Part shown: positions 17,041 through 25,820 of the stretch, in pieces
Position numbering within the stretch: the first letter of the stretch is position 1
Layout of the letters: the number at the start of each line of letters is the position of its first letter
Source: DASUTB01 sp036374835
Lineage (GTDB): Bacteria; Actinomycetota; Actinomycetes; Jiangellales; Jiangellaceae
Assembly (NCBI GenBank): GCA_036374835.1
Contig: DASUTB010000023.1
Coordinates: 1-64,000 of the forward strand
DNA length: 64,000 nt
Direction: 5' to 3'
Position numbers and translations under genes: made by a program
Notes under the pieces: model-generated
What the model was told of the DNA's origin: nothing
Seen by the model: the letters and a program-made list of their open reading frames with translations, nothing else
The model's database searches: none

Positions 17041-17204
17041 CAGAATGACCACGTAAACGACGGCTCAGTGCGCTTAGCGACCCGTTGAAGGGTCGCCAAG
17101 AGTTGTGAACTGCAGCGACAGCCACGACACGACAAATGCATACGCATAGCGTCCCGTTGACGGGTCGTTAAGCACCACGCAGACGCGTTTACGTGGTCAT
17201 TCTG
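17041..17204. mobile_element. MITE-like element with 19-bp terminal inverted repeats (copy 1)
   Basis: CAGAATGACCACGTAAACG (17041-17059) and its exact complement (17186-17204) bound a 164-bp element without coding capacity. Inside are two stem-loops, GCGACCC-GTTGAA-GGGTCGC and a near-copy around CGTCCCGTTGACGGGTCG. Read in reverse, its right half matches the left half of the element at 37799-37978, including GTGCTTAACGACCCGTC. It is inserted between the CoA ligase stop and the crotonase start in an operon. No clear target-site duplication is seen. Confidence 0.7.
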
Positions 17205-17209
17205 GTGGG

Positions 17210-18793
17210 TCATGCGGGGGTTCCTTCCTCGTCGGCCGTGCGCAGCGCGCGCCGGTCGAGCTTGCCGTTGGCGGTCTTCGGCAGCTCGTTGACGAAGACC
17301 ACGTCCCGCGGCACCTTGTAGGGCGCGAGCTGCGAGCGGACGTACTCCCGCAGCGCACCCTCGAGTTCGGCTGAGCCGGACGGACGTGGGACGACGAACG
17401 CGCGCGGGCGCACCAGCCCGGCCTCGTCGGCCCGCCCGATGACAGCGCACTCGACGACGTCCTCATGCCCGATCAGGCAGTGCTCGATCTCGCTCGGCGC
17501 GACCCAGATACCGCCCACCTTCAGCAGGTCGTCGGCCCGCCCGCGGTACCTGAAGAAGCCGTCCGGGTCACGCTCGAACAAGTCCTCGCTGCGCAACGTG
17601 TCGCCGTCGAACGTACGCGCCGTCTTGTCCGGCGCGCCGTAGTACTCCAGCGCCACGGTCGCCCCGGTGACCTCGAGCGTGCCGATCTGCCCGTCCGGAA
17701 GCGTCCGCCCCTCGTCGTCCACCACGCGGGCGGTGTAGCCAGGGACCACCTGGCCGACCGTCCCGGGGCGTCCCTGGCCCGGGCGGTTCGAGATGTAGAT
17801 GTGGTACGCCTCGGACGATCCGATGCCGTCCACCACCTCGACGCCGAACGTCTCGGTCCACTTGCGGTGCAACCCGGCCGGCAGCGCCTCACCGGCCGAG
17901 GTACACAGCCGCAGCGAGCTCATGTCCTGCTTCGCCGCGTCCGGGTGCGCGACCATCGCGCTCATCATCGTCGGCACGTTCACCAGGATCGTCGGACGGT
18001 GCCGGGCGATCAGCTCGAAGATGCGCTCCGGGGTCGTCCGATCCGGGAAGGCGATGCCGGCGCCGCCGACTCCGAACGGATACAGCGCCGTCAGGTCGCG
18101 CGCGTAGCCGAAGAAGAGCTTGGGCACCGGCAGCACCACGTCGTCCTGCCCGATGTCCAGCACGCCACGGGCGTACCACTCGAAACTGAGCACCGCGCTG
18201 TGCGTCGGGTGTACGCACGCCTTGGGCTCACCGGTGCTGCCGGTGGTGAACTTCCAGATGGTGACGTCGTCCCGGCCCGTCTTGGCGGCGTCCAGCTCGT
18301 CCGGCGCGCCCGCCGCCAGCAGCTCATATGCCTGTTCGCCGGGGCGCAGGTCCCCGTCCGGCACGCCGACCGCAAGCAGCGTCACCGCCAGGCCGTCGGC
18401 GGCCCGCCGGACCGGATCGAGCGTCGACCCGTCGACGACGACCACACTGGCGCCGGTGTAGCGGAGGAAGTAGGCGTAGTCCTTCGGCTGGAGGTACGTG
18501 TAGACCTCTGCCGTGACGGCGCCGATCTTCTGCGCGCCGTACCACAGAGCGACGAACTCGACCCCGTCGTTGAGCGCCAGCAGCACCCGGTCGCCGCGCC
18601 CGACACCGAGCTCGCGCAGCACATTGCCGGCCCGGTTGATGTGTGCGGCCAGTTCTCCGTACGAGGTGACGGTATCCCCGGTGATCAAGGCGCTCCGGGA
18701 CGCGTTCCCCTCGTTCAGATTGCGGTCGACGAACCAGGTCGCGACGTTCACCGTCCCCGGCAAGTCGTCATAGGTCAGCACCGGTCCTCCCAT
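17210..18793 (-). CDS. Aryl-CoA ligase, benzoate/2-aminobenzoate-CoA ligase family
   Basis: This 527-aa acyl-adenylate-forming enzyme resembles benzoate-CoA ligases: NVATWFVDRNLNEGNASRSA near the N-terminus, the P-loop FTTGSTGEPKA (182-192), YRGRADDLLKVGGIWVAP and the C-terminal lysine motif PKTANGKLDRRAL. It would activate an aromatic acid with ATP and CoA. Given the adjacent hybrid flavoenzyme, 2-aminobenzoate is the likeliest substrate, with salicylate or benzoate as alternatives. The start at 18793 follows a GGGGAG; a GTG four codons later with better spacing is possible. Reading further upstream enters a palindrome. Confidence 0.88.
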   Translation of the reverse strand: MGGPVLTYDDLPGTVNVATWFVDRNLNEGNASRSALITGDTVTSYGELAAHINRAGNVLRELGVGRGDRVLLALNDGVEFVALWYGAQKIGAVTAEVYTYLQPKDYAYFLRYTGASVVVVDGSTLDPVRRAADGLAVTLLAVGVPDGDLRPGEQAYELLAAGAPDELDAAKTGRDDVTIWKFTTGSTGEPKACVHPTHSAVLSFEWYARGVLDIGQDDVVLPVPKLFFGYARDLTALYPFGVGGAGIAFPDRTTPERIFELIARHRPTILVNVPTMMSAMVAHPDAAKQDMSSLRLCTSAGEALPAGLHRKWTETFGVEVVDGIGSSEAYHIYISNRPGQGRPGTVGQVVPGYTARVVDDEGRTLPDGQIGTLEVTGATVALEYYGAPDKTARTFDGDTLRSEDLFERDPDGFFRYRGRADDLLKVGGIWVAPSEIEHCLIGHEDVVECAVIGRADEAGLVRPRAFVVPRPSGSAELEGALREYVRSQLAPYKVPRDVVFVNELPKTANGKLDRRALRTADEEGTPA

Positions 18794-18802
18794 TCTCCCC
18801 TT

Positions 18803-18851
18803 GATCACGTTCAATCAACCCCGGAAATTGCTGGTCGATTGAACATGATCA
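18803..18851. repeat. Palindromic element at the flavoenzyme/ligase junction
   Basis: TGATCACGTTCAATC (18803-18817) pairs with GATTGAACATGATCA (18837-18851) with one mismatch, around a 19-nt loop. It is the same motif as at 8868-8916. It encodes the last dozen codons and the stop of the upstream flavoenzyme. Confidence 0.65.
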
Positions 18852-20932
18852 TAGGTTGGCTCCAGCACGCACAGATCCGCCCTGCCGGCGACCACGAGCG
18901 TATTGACCTCGTCGAGCGTGGTCAGGTGACCACCCACGAGAGTCGGGACGCCGGCCTCATTGCGCACCCGGTCCGACAGCGTGCTCAGATAACCGCGACG
19001 GTACTCCGGCGCGCCACCGGCGACGGTCTGGCCGGCTTCGACATGGATGAGGGACGCCCCGGCGTCCCGAACGGCGCGCGCCACCTCGACACCATCGTCG
19101 GCGTCCAGGCCGCCGCGCGCCCAATCCGTCACCGAAAGGCGAACCGCGAGCATCCGCTCGTCCGGCCAATGCTCGCGGACGGCCCGGAGCACCTCCAGCG
19201 GGAACCGCAAGCGATTCTCCAGCGGCCCGCCGTACTCGTCGTCCCGCCGGTTCGACAACGGCGACAGGAAGCCGGCCAGCAGGTATCCGTGCGCGGCGTC
19301 GAGTTCCAGAGCGTCGAAGCCGGCCGCGGCCGCACGCGATGCCGCCGCGGCGAACGCGCCGGTGATCCGGCGCATCTCATCGGCATCCATCGCGGCCGGC
19401 ACCTGGGTGAAGGGTCCGTATGCCAGCGCAGATGCCGCGATCAGAGGCCAGCCGCCGGTGCGCAGCGGTAGATCGACACCGCGGAACCGGGGTTCCGTGG
19501 CGCCGCGCCGGCCGGCATGCCCAAGACGGATCATCGCCGCCGCGCCGGCCTCGTGCGCACCGTCGATCGCGGACTGCCACCCGCCGGTTCGCCCCACGGT
19601 GTCGAGGACGGGATCGCCCGGGCTGATCCGCCCGTCCGGTGTGACCGCGACGACCGGCGTCATCACCAGTCCGGCACCGGTTGCCGCAGCCGCGGCGAGG
19701 TCGAAACCGCCGGCCGCGGCGACCACGCGGTTGGCCAGCGACGTGCCGCCGATCCGGAACGGCGTGAACAGCGGCGGCGGCGCGAACCTGGCCGCGTCAT
19801 CGGCCACCGACCGGGCGAACCACGCGTCGAGCGTCTGGACGAACGCCGGGTCGCGGACGGCGAGCCCGGCGTGGCTGATCCGGCCGCTGCGGGTGAGCAG
19901 GTTGGCCGCGAACTGCAACGGCTCCATGGTCGTCGAATGCACGACGCGCGAGAAATAAGCGGCGCTTTCGTCGGCGGCGCGCTGCACCCGCTCGACCATC
20001 GGTTGGCGCTCGAGCTCGTAGGCGACGACCGCCTCCGCCGGGTCGGCGTGCTGGACGAGCGCCTCCGCGAGCGCGATCGCGTCCTCCATCGCGAGTTTCG
20101 TGCCGGACCCGATGGAGAAGTGCGCCGTGTGCGCCGCGTCTCCGATCAGAACCACATTTCCGGTGTGCCAACTCCGGTTGGTGACCCGCTGGAAGTCGAG
20201 CCAGATCGACTTGTTGGACATCAGCCGGTGCCCGGCCAGGTCTTCGGCGAACAGCCGCTCGCAGAACTCGAGGCTCTCCTGCTCGCCCATCCGGTCGAGC
20301 CCGGCCGAGCGCCAGACTTCCTCGGCGCATTCGACGATGAACGTGCTCGTGCGCTCGTCGAAGGGGTAACTGTGCACCTGGAACAGGCCGTGCTCGGTGT
20401 CGGCGAAGATGAACCGGAACGCGTCAAGAACGAGATCGGTCCCGAACCACACGTACTTGCCGCCCTGCGTCTCGACGGTGGGCCGGAAGTGATCCGCGAA
20501 GTGCTGCCGGAACCTGCTGTTGACGCCGTCGGCGGCCACGACGAGGTCGCCCGACACGGCCTCCGGGTCGCTGATCTCGACGCCGAACTCCAGCTTGACC
20601 CCGAGATCGGCGGCCCGCCGCTGCAGGATGGCCAGCAGTTGCTTGCGCGCGATGCCGGAGAACGCGTGCCCCCGCGAGCGCAGCAGCTGACCGCGGTAGC
20701 GAACGTCCACGGCGTCCCACCGGGCGAACGTGTCGGTGATCTCGACGTACGTCGGCAGATCCGCATCGCGCAACCCACCCAGCGTCTCGCCGGAGAAGAC
20801 CACGCCCCAGCCGAACGTGGCATCGGCCGGATTGCGCTCCACGACCTCGATCTCGTGCGCCGAGTCCGCCTTCTTCAGCAGAATCCCGAGGTACAGCCCG
20901 GCCGGCCCGGCGCCGACGATCGAGACCTTCAC
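18815..20932 (-). CDS. Hybrid flavoenzyme: aryl-CoA monooxygenase fused to OYE-like reductase (2-aminobenzoyl-CoA type), C-terminus shortened
   Basis: This 705-aa protein joins a UbiH-type FAD monooxygenase (GAGPAG at 7-12, and GDAAHTAHFSIGSG near 280) to an Old Yellow Enzyme-type FMN domain from about residue 390 (HAGRRG, DEYGGPLENRLRF). This architecture is that of 2-aminobenzoyl-CoA monooxygenase/reductase and salicylyl-CoA 5-hydroxylase relatives, which hydroxylate and then reduce the CoA-bound ring. The OYE domain normally continues past ADLCxLxRPHL for a further 40 or more residues; here it stops as ADLCVLEPTYDHVQSTSNFRG minus its last residue, with the tail encoded by a palindromic repeat. 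The GTG start overlaps the upstream gene stop (GTGA). Confidence 0.88.
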   Translation of the reverse strand: MKVSIVGAGPAGLYLGILLKKADSAHEIEVVERNPADATFGWGVVFSGETLGGLRDADLPTYVEITDTFARWDAVDVRYRGQLLRSRGHAFSGIARKQLLAILQRRAADLGVKLEFGVEISDPEAVSGDLVVAADGVNSRFRQHFADHFRPTVETQGGKYVWFGTDLVLDAFRFIFADTEHGLFQVHSYPFDERTSTFIVECAEEVWRSAGLDRMGEQESLEFCERLFAEDLAGHRLMSNKSIWLDFQRVTNRSWHTGNVVLIGDAAHTAHFSIGSGTKLAMEDAIALAEALVQHADPAEAVVAYELERQPMVERVQRAADESAAYFSRVVHSTTMEPLQFAANLLTRSGRISHAGLAVRDPAFVQTLDAWFARSVADDAARFAPPPLFTPFRIGGTSLANRVVAAAGGFDLAAAAATGAGLVMTPVVAVTPDGRISPGDPVLDTVGRTGGWQSAIDGAHEAGAAAMIRLGHAGRRGATEPRFRGVDLPLRTGGWPLIAASALAYGPFTQVPAAMDADEMRRITGAFAAAASRAAAAGFDALELDAAHGYLLAGFLSPLSNRRDDEYGGPLENRLRFPLEVLRAVREHWPDERMLAVRLSVTDWARGGLDADDGVEVARAVRDAGASLIHVEAGQTVAGGAPEYRRGYLSTLSDRVRNEAGVPTLVGGHLTTLDEVNTLVVAGRADLCVLEPTYDHVQSTSNFRG

Positions 20933-21759
20933 GCGACCACCTCCGCCAATCGGTCGATGTCGGCGATATCCGCAGTGGTCGGCAGCAGCACGAGCTCGTC
21001 GCAACCCTCGGCCTCGTATCCCCGGATCAGGTCCTTGACCGCCCGCGCCGAGGTCAGGTTGCCCGCGGCGATCTTCTCGGCGAACCCGCCGGTGAATGCG
21101 TAATAGTCGCGCAGGTAGTCCGCGCCGCGCTCGGGGTCACCGAGTGCGAAGTACGCCTGCCCCCAAAGAACCGGGTCACCATGCCTCCCAATGTCGCTCC
21201 ACGCCGCGCGAGCCCGGTTGGCGGCCGCCGCGAATGCACGTGGTGGCCCGCCGCCATGGGCGAAGCCGTCCGCATAGCGGGCCATGCGGGCGAACGCCGG
21301 CCCGCTACCGCCACCGACCAGCAGTTCGACACCGTCGCACGGAGCGTGCACCGCGTCGCCTCGTCCACCGCGCAGGTATGCCAACTGCTCCGACAATGCC
21401 GCGCCCCGGCGTGCGTACTCCACACCCGCAACCTCGTAGTCGTCCGCGCGAGCACCGACGGCGAGGCCGAGCGTCACCCGTCCAGGACCCCCGGCCAGCG
21501 TGCTCACCGCCGCGACCTGCTTGGCCAGCAGGGCGTTGCTGCGCAGCGGCCCGATCGCGATCATCGTGGCCAGCCTGATGCGGTCGGTGACCGCCGCGGC
21601 CGCCGACAGCGCGGAGAACGGCTCGACGCTGTCGTACACCAGGCGGTCGAGAACGGCGAGGGACGAGAACGGCCCGGCATCGGCCCGCCGTGCCCACTCC
21701 AGCACGAGGTCGCGATCCGCGCCGGGCACGGTGTTGGGCAGCCCGATCCCGATCCGCAC
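20929..21759 (-). CDS. LLM class flavin-dependent oxidoreductase
   Basis: This 276-aa protein belongs to the bacterial luciferase-like superfamily, opening with VRIGIGLPNTVPGADRD and containing RIRLATMIAIGPLR and VTLGLAVGARADDYEV. It may use F420 or FMN; cofC in this window shows F420 is made. Its role in the aromatic operon is unknown. The GTG start has AGGAG seven bases upstream. It is the first gene of the operon and is divergent from the paaX-like gene across a palindromic operator candidate. Confidence 0.85.
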   Translation of the reverse strand: MRIGIGLPNTVPGADRDLVLEWARRADAGPFSSLAVLDRLVYDSVEPFSALSAAAAVTDRIRLATMIAIGPLRSNALLAKQVAAVSTLAGGPGRVTLGLAVGARADDYEVAGVEYARRGAALSEQLAYLRGGRGDAVHAPCDGVELLVGGGSGPAFARMARYADGFAHGGGPPRAFAAAANRARAAWSDIGRHGDPVLWGQAYFALGDPERGADYLRDYYAFTGGFAEKIAAGNLTSARAVKDLIRGYEAEGCDELVLLPTTADIADIDRLAEVVA

Positions 21760-21787
21760 GTTGGTGCTCCTCTCGCCGGACAACGAT

Positions 21788-21813
21788 TTACATATCACCT
21801 AGGTCATGTGTAA
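21788..21813. promoter_or_regulatory. Palindromic operator candidate in the divergent region
   Basis: The 26-bp sequence made of TTACATATCACCT and AGGTCATGTGTAA is symmetric at 11 of 13 positions per arm. It directly abuts the TACGAT -10 candidate (21814-21819) of the paaX-like gene, whose ATG follows seven bases later. It is placed to control both divergent operons, probably by the PaaX-like protein. Confidence 0.55.
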
Positions 21814-21826
21814 TACGATCGACGCC

Positions 21827-22639
21827 ATGGCACAAGGCCGACCGCAAGAGCTCGTGTTGACTCTGCTCGGCGCCTACCTTCACCCGCGTGACCGTTCCCT
21901 CTGGTCCGGCGGGCTCGTGGAGCTTCTGCGGGATTTCGGGGTGTCGGCCGGAGCGGCCCGCGTCACCCTGACCCGCCTGGCCGCGCGCGGCCTGCTCGAG
22001 CGCACCAGGAACGGCCGCCTCGTCCACTACACGATCACGCCGCGCACCGCCGCCATCCTCGACGAGGGTGACGAACGCATCTTCTCGTTCGGCCGGGCGC
22101 CCGACGACGGCGCGGCTTGGACGGTGGTATGGCACACCGTTCCCGAAGATCGCCGGCTCGACCGTGCCCGGCTGACCCGCCGACTACGCTTCCTCGGCTT
22201 CGGCCCGGTGCACGACGGCGCATGGATCGCACCGCGCGACCACGAAAGCGAGGTCGTCGGCCTCGTCACCGAACTCGGACTGCGCGACCACGTCTCGGTT
22301 CTGGTCGGACGACCGTCGGCCGCGCTCGATCCGCGCGTGCTCGTCACGCGGGCGTGGGATCTCGACGACCTCAACACCCGATACGAGGCGTTCGTCGACG
22401 AGTTCGGCCCGCTCGCCGATCCGGCTGCCCGAGACCGGCTGTCCGACCGCGATGCGCTTCGCCGGCGCACGCAGATCGTCCACTCCTTCCGCAAGCTCCC
22501 TGCCGTCGATCCGGAACTGCCCACCGGCCTCGTCGAGCCACCTCCGCAGCGGGCACGCGCGATCGACGTGTTCCACGACGTCTACGCCGCACTCGGCCCG
22601 CCGGCCCAGCGATACTTCGACCAGGTGACCACGCCATGA
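21827..22639 (+). CDS. PaaX family transcriptional regulator
   Basis: This 270-aa protein has the PaaX architecture. An N-terminal winged helix-turn-helix covers about residues 8-80 (LTLLGAYLHPRD, VSAGAARVTLTRLAARGLL). A central Cas2-like domain and a C-terminal domain with RYFDQ near the end follow. PaaX proteins repress aromatic catabolic genes and respond to aryl-CoA esters. The start at 21827 is chosen because a -10 box lies seven bases before it, suggesting a leaderless mRNA. It is coupled by ATGA to the kynureninase-like gene. Confidence 0.9.
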   Translation: MAQGRPQELVLTLLGAYLHPRDRSLWSGGLVELLRDFGVSAGAARVTLTRLAARGLLERTRNGRLVHYTITPRTAAILDEGDERIFSFGRAPDDGAAWTVVWHTVPEDRRLDRARLTRRLRFLGFGPVHDGAWIAPRDHESEVVGLVTELGLRDHVSVLVGRPSAALDPRVLVTRAWDLDDLNTRYEAFVDEFGPLADPAARDRLSDRDALRRRTQIVHSFRKLPAVDPELPTGLVEPPPQRARAIDVFHDVYAALGPPAQRYFDQVTTP

Positions 22640-23862
22640 CGATCACTCTCGCCGACCTCACCGGCGCGCAGAATACGCTGGCGCCGCACTACTCGCGCTT
22701 CGGAGTCGCCGACCGGCTGCTGCTGACCGGCCATTCACACCAGGCCTGGCCGGATGTCGCGGTCGAGGGACAGCTCGAGGCGTTCGACGACGCTGCCGAT
22801 GCGGTCGACGACAAGTGGTCCCGCGCGTTCGCCAAGGCGGACGAGGTCCGCACCGGGTTCGGCCGGCTACTCCACGACCCGGACGGCGACATCACGCTGG
22901 GTTCCAACACCCACGAGCTGGTCGTACGGTTCCTGTCCGCGCTCGACCTGCGGCGCCGCCCGAAACTCGTGACGACCGACGGCGAGTTCCATACGCTGCG
23001 CCGCCAGTTGGCCAGGCTCGACGAGGCCGGTCTCGATGTGACGCGGGTACCGGCCGAACCGGCCGAGACGCTCGCCGAACGACTCGGCGATGCCGCTGAC
23101 GAGCGGACCGCGGCGGTTCTCGTTTCGTCCGTCCTGTTCGAGTCGTCGCGCATCGTGCCGCACCTGGACGAGTTGGCCGGAGCCGCGGCACGGGCGGGCG
23201 CAGAACTGCTCATCGACGCCTACCACGGTCTCGGCGTCATCCCCATGCCGATCCACGAGCTGGGACTGGGATCGGCATGGATCGTCGGGGGCGGCTACAA
23301 GTACCTGCAACTCGGCGAAGGCAACTGCTTTCTGCGGCTTGCTCCCCATGCCCAACAACTGCGGCCGGTCATCACCGGCTGGTTCTCCGAGTTCGGCGCG
23401 CTGTCGGACGGGGACCGTCCTGGCCAGGTGGCCTACGCCGCCGGCGGCGACCGCTTCGCCGGCTCCACCTACGATCCGACGAGCCACTACCGCGCCGCAC
23501 GAGTCTTCGGGTTCTTCGCCGAGCAGGGTCTGACCGACGACCTGCTGCGGGACGTCTACCGCCACAAGCGCGCCGTGCTCGCGGCTGCGTTCGACCGACT
23601 CGACCTGCCGGACGACGTCATCACCCGCGACCGCGAGACACCGGAAGACCGCTTCGGCGGCTTCCTCGCGCTGACGACACCCCACGCGGGCAAGCTCCAG
23701 GCGGCGCTTCGCGACCGTGGCGTGCTTACCGACAGCCGGGGGACGTCCCTGCGCTTCGGCCCGGCTCCATACCTCACCGACACCCAACTCGAGGCTGCGA
23801 TCGCCATCCTCGGCGAGCTCGTCGAGCTGCGCCCTGGACAAACCGGCCATGTAGGTCCATGA
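22636..23862 (+). CDS. Kynureninase-like PLP enzyme (class V aminotransferase fold)
   Basis: This 408-aa protein resembles kynureninase. It has GHSHQAWPD in the place of the GNSLG motif, SVLFESSRIVPHLDEL and DAYHGLG before the PLP site, the likely Schiff-base Lys K222 in GGGYKYLQLGEGN, and GWFSEFG. Kynureninase makes anthranilate and alanine from kynurenine, which would feed the divergent CoA ligase. Other class V enzymes such as cysteine desulfurase-like or PvdN-like proteins cannot be excluded. It overlaps the paaX-like stop (ATGA). Confidence 0.78.
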   Translation: MTITLADLTGAQNTLAPHYSRFGVADRLLLTGHSHQAWPDVAVEGQLEAFDDAADAVDDKWSRAFAKADEVRTGFGRLLHDPDGDITLGSNTHELVVRFLSALDLRRRPKLVTTDGEFHTLRRQLARLDEAGLDVTRVPAEPAETLAERLGDAADERTAAVLVSSVLFESSRIVPHLDELAGAAARAGAELLIDAYHGLGVIPMPIHELGLGSAWIVGGGYKYLQLGEGNCFLRLAPHAQQLRPVITGWFSEFGALSDGDRPGQVAYAAGGDRFAGSTYDPTSHYRAARVFGFFAEQGLTDDLLRDVYRHKRAVLAAAFDRLDLPDDVITRDRETPEDRFGGFLALTTPHAGKLQAALRDRGVLTDSRGTSLRFGPAPYLTDTQLEAAIAILGELVELRPGQTGHVGP

Positions 23863-23895
23863 TCGGCACCTATCGTTGAAAAGCTGTTCCCGGGG

Positions 23896-24819
23896 GTGAC
23901 CGTGTCGGCTGGGGGAAGGGATCAACTCGGGCCGATCGAGCGAGTGGTGCGCGTCCTGGCGGTTCTGGACCACGCCGGTGAGCATGGCGCGGGGATCGAC
24001 ACGTTGCTGGCCGCCGCGCAGTACGGCGCACCGGATCCCCACGACCAGCAACGGATGCTGCGCCGTGATATCTCGCATCTGAATAGCGCGGGTTGGGACA
24101 TCGAGAACATCGCCGGCGCGGGAGTGGACGCGCGCTGGGTGCTCCGGACCCGCGACATCCGGCTCCGCGTCGAGCTGACGCCGGCCCAGCAGGCCGAGCT
24201 CGCCCGCGCCGCGCGTCTCGGCGGGGTGGACGACTTCGCCGACTATGTCGGCGTAAACACCGAACCGCCGGACCAAGCCACCGTCCAACCACCTGCCACA
24301 ACAGAACCCGATGTCAATCTCGCACTATGTCTTGAGGCGACCGCCCAACGGCGCACTGTGCAGTTCATGTACAAGGGGCGACCACGGACCGTCCATCCGC
24401 GCGTCGTGCAGCCCGGACCCTCTGGCTGGTATCTGGTCGGCTGGGAGGAGGCGAGCGACCTCGAGAAGTACTTCGTGATCACACGGATGACCAATCTGGT
24501 GCTCGACCGGCCCGGGTCCGCGAAGCCGGCAGCCGAGACCGCCAACCGCTCCCTGGATCCGGCGACGTGGGATGTGGACCCGCCGGCAGACGTCCAGATC
24601 GAGACGACACCCGACTTCGCCGAGCAGGTGAGCCTGGCGATGCGGCCGGTCACGGCCCGCACGGACGACGGTGATCGGACCGTTCTGACGATCCGCGTCA
24701 CGAACCGCGCCGCTTTCCGCAACCGCCTGTACACCCTCGGGACGCGGGTGCGGGTGCTCGGCCCGGACGACATTCGGTCCGAGATCATCGACGAGTTGAC
24801 GACCATGGCGGCCGCATGA
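23896..24819 (+). CDS. WYL domain transcriptional regulator (PafB-like)
   Basis: This 307-aa protein has an N-terminal helix-turn-helix region (about residues 12-65). The WYL segment is near TVQFMYKGRPRTVHPRVV and SGWYLVGWE, followed by a WCX-type C-terminal extension. It pairs with the next gene (ATGA overlap), as pafB and pafC do. PafBC activates DNA-damage genes in mycobacteria, but the usual neighbours (proteasome or tat genes) are absent, so this may be a different pair. The GTG at 23896 or the one at 23902 could be the start. Confidence 0.8.
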   Translation: MTVSAGGRDQLGPIERVVRVLAVLDHAGEHGAGIDTLLAAAQYGAPDPHDQQRMLRRDISHLNSAGWDIENIAGAGVDARWVLRTRDIRLRVELTPAQQAELARAARLGGVDDFADYVGVNTEPPDQATVQPPATTEPDVNLALCLEATAQRRTVQFMYKGRPRTVHPRVVQPGPSGWYLVGWEEASDLEKYFVITRMTNLVLDRPGSAKPAAETANRSLDPATWDVDPPADVQIETTPDFAEQVSLAMRPVTARTDDGDRTVLTIRVTNRAAFRNRLYTLGTRVRVLGPDDIRSEIIDELTTMAAA

Positions 24820-25820
24820 ACACGCCGAAGTACGTCGAACGGTTCGCGCGGGTCGCACGTGCGATACCGGTCCTGGCCCTCCACCCCGCAGGTATGCGGC
24901 TGTCCGACCTGGCCCAGCAGCTGAACACGTCCGAGTCGGACCTCCGCGCCGAGATCAAGGCGTACTACGTCGCCGATCCGCCGCACGATCTCGTGGGGGG
25001 ATACTGGGAGCCGGTGATCGAGTTCGCCTCGGACCCATCGGTGCGGCCGGAAGAGGAGGAGTATCCGGACGTCGACACGGCAGCCTTCGTGCGGGTACGG
25101 GACATGCGCTTCGGTCCGAACGTCGGCGTGAAGTTCCTCACCGTCGGCGCACTCGCCGTGGCCTCCCGGACCGGACACGAGCTTCTGGCACGGGAACCGG
25201 AGAACACCGTCCTGGAGGAGGCGCTGGACGCGATGACCGGCACCGTGCTCGACGGGTTCGACCGAGGCGGGCCGCGCTGGCTCGGAGACATGGCGCGACA
25301 GGTGCGTGATGCGATCCGCGCCCGGCACCGGATACGGATCAGGTACGCCCGGGCCTGGCGTCCAGGGGTGGTGCAGCGCATCGTCGAGCCATACCAGGTG
25401 ACACACACTCGGCGCGGTTGGGAGGTCGATGGCGCGGTAGTCACCGACGATCCGGGTTCCATCGAAGTGCGAACGTTCCTCGTATCCGGGATCCGCGAGC
25501 TGGACGTGCTCGACGAGACATTCGAGCGCCCGGCTGATGCGGCTGAGCGCATCCGGGCGAACCGGAGGTTGCAGCCGGTCGACGTCGTTGTACCGCACGG
25601 TGCGCGCTGGGCCGTCGACCTGTACGCGGAGTCCGCCGAGGTGCTGTCCGAGGACGAGCAGGCGGTCCGGCTGCGCGCGCAGCTGCTACCTCCGGTCGAG
25701 CGCCGGCTGGGCCTGCTGCTGCTCGCAGCCGGGCGCGACGCGGTCGTCGTCAATCCCGGAGAGCTCGCCGATGCGGGCCGCGACGTTGCCCGCGAGCTCT
25801 TGGAGCACCACCGCGGTTAG
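24816..25820 (+). CDS. WYL domain transcriptional regulator (PafC-like)
   Basis: This 334-aa protein starts in the stop of the preceding gene. An N-terminal winged helix covers about residues 8-60 (RFARVARAIPVLALHPAG, LSDLAQQLNTSESDL). The WYL domain follows near RIRIRYARAWRPGVVQRIVEPY and RRGWEVDG. It likely heterodimerises with the product of the upstream gene and senses a nucleic acid or small ligand through the WYL domain. The next gene is 154 bp away and appears independent. Confidence 0.82.
   Translation: MNTPKYVERFARVARAIPVLALHPAGMRLSDLAQQLNTSESDLRAEIKAYYVADPPHDLVGGYWEPVIEFASDPSVRPEEEEYPDVDTAAFVRVRDMRFGPNVGVKFLTVGALAVASRTGHELLAREPENTVLEEALDAMTGTVLDGFDRGGPRWLGDMARQVRDAIRARHRIRIRYARAWRPGVVQRIVEPYQVTHTRRGWEVDGAVVTDDPGSIEVRTFLVSGIRELDVLDETFERPADAAERIRANRRLQPVDVVVPHGARWAVDLYAESAEVLSEDEQAVRLRAQLLPPVERRLGLLLLAAGRDAVVVNPGELADAGRDVARELLEHHRG

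Noticed and set aside
17026..17052. Longer crotonase start at 17052
   Set aside because: It would be translated from the terminal repeat of the element; the GTG at 17025 has a strong Shine-Dalgarno sequence.
17041..17204. A complete insertion sequence
   Set aside because: No transposase frame of any size lies between the terminal repeats, so only a non-autonomous element is claimed.
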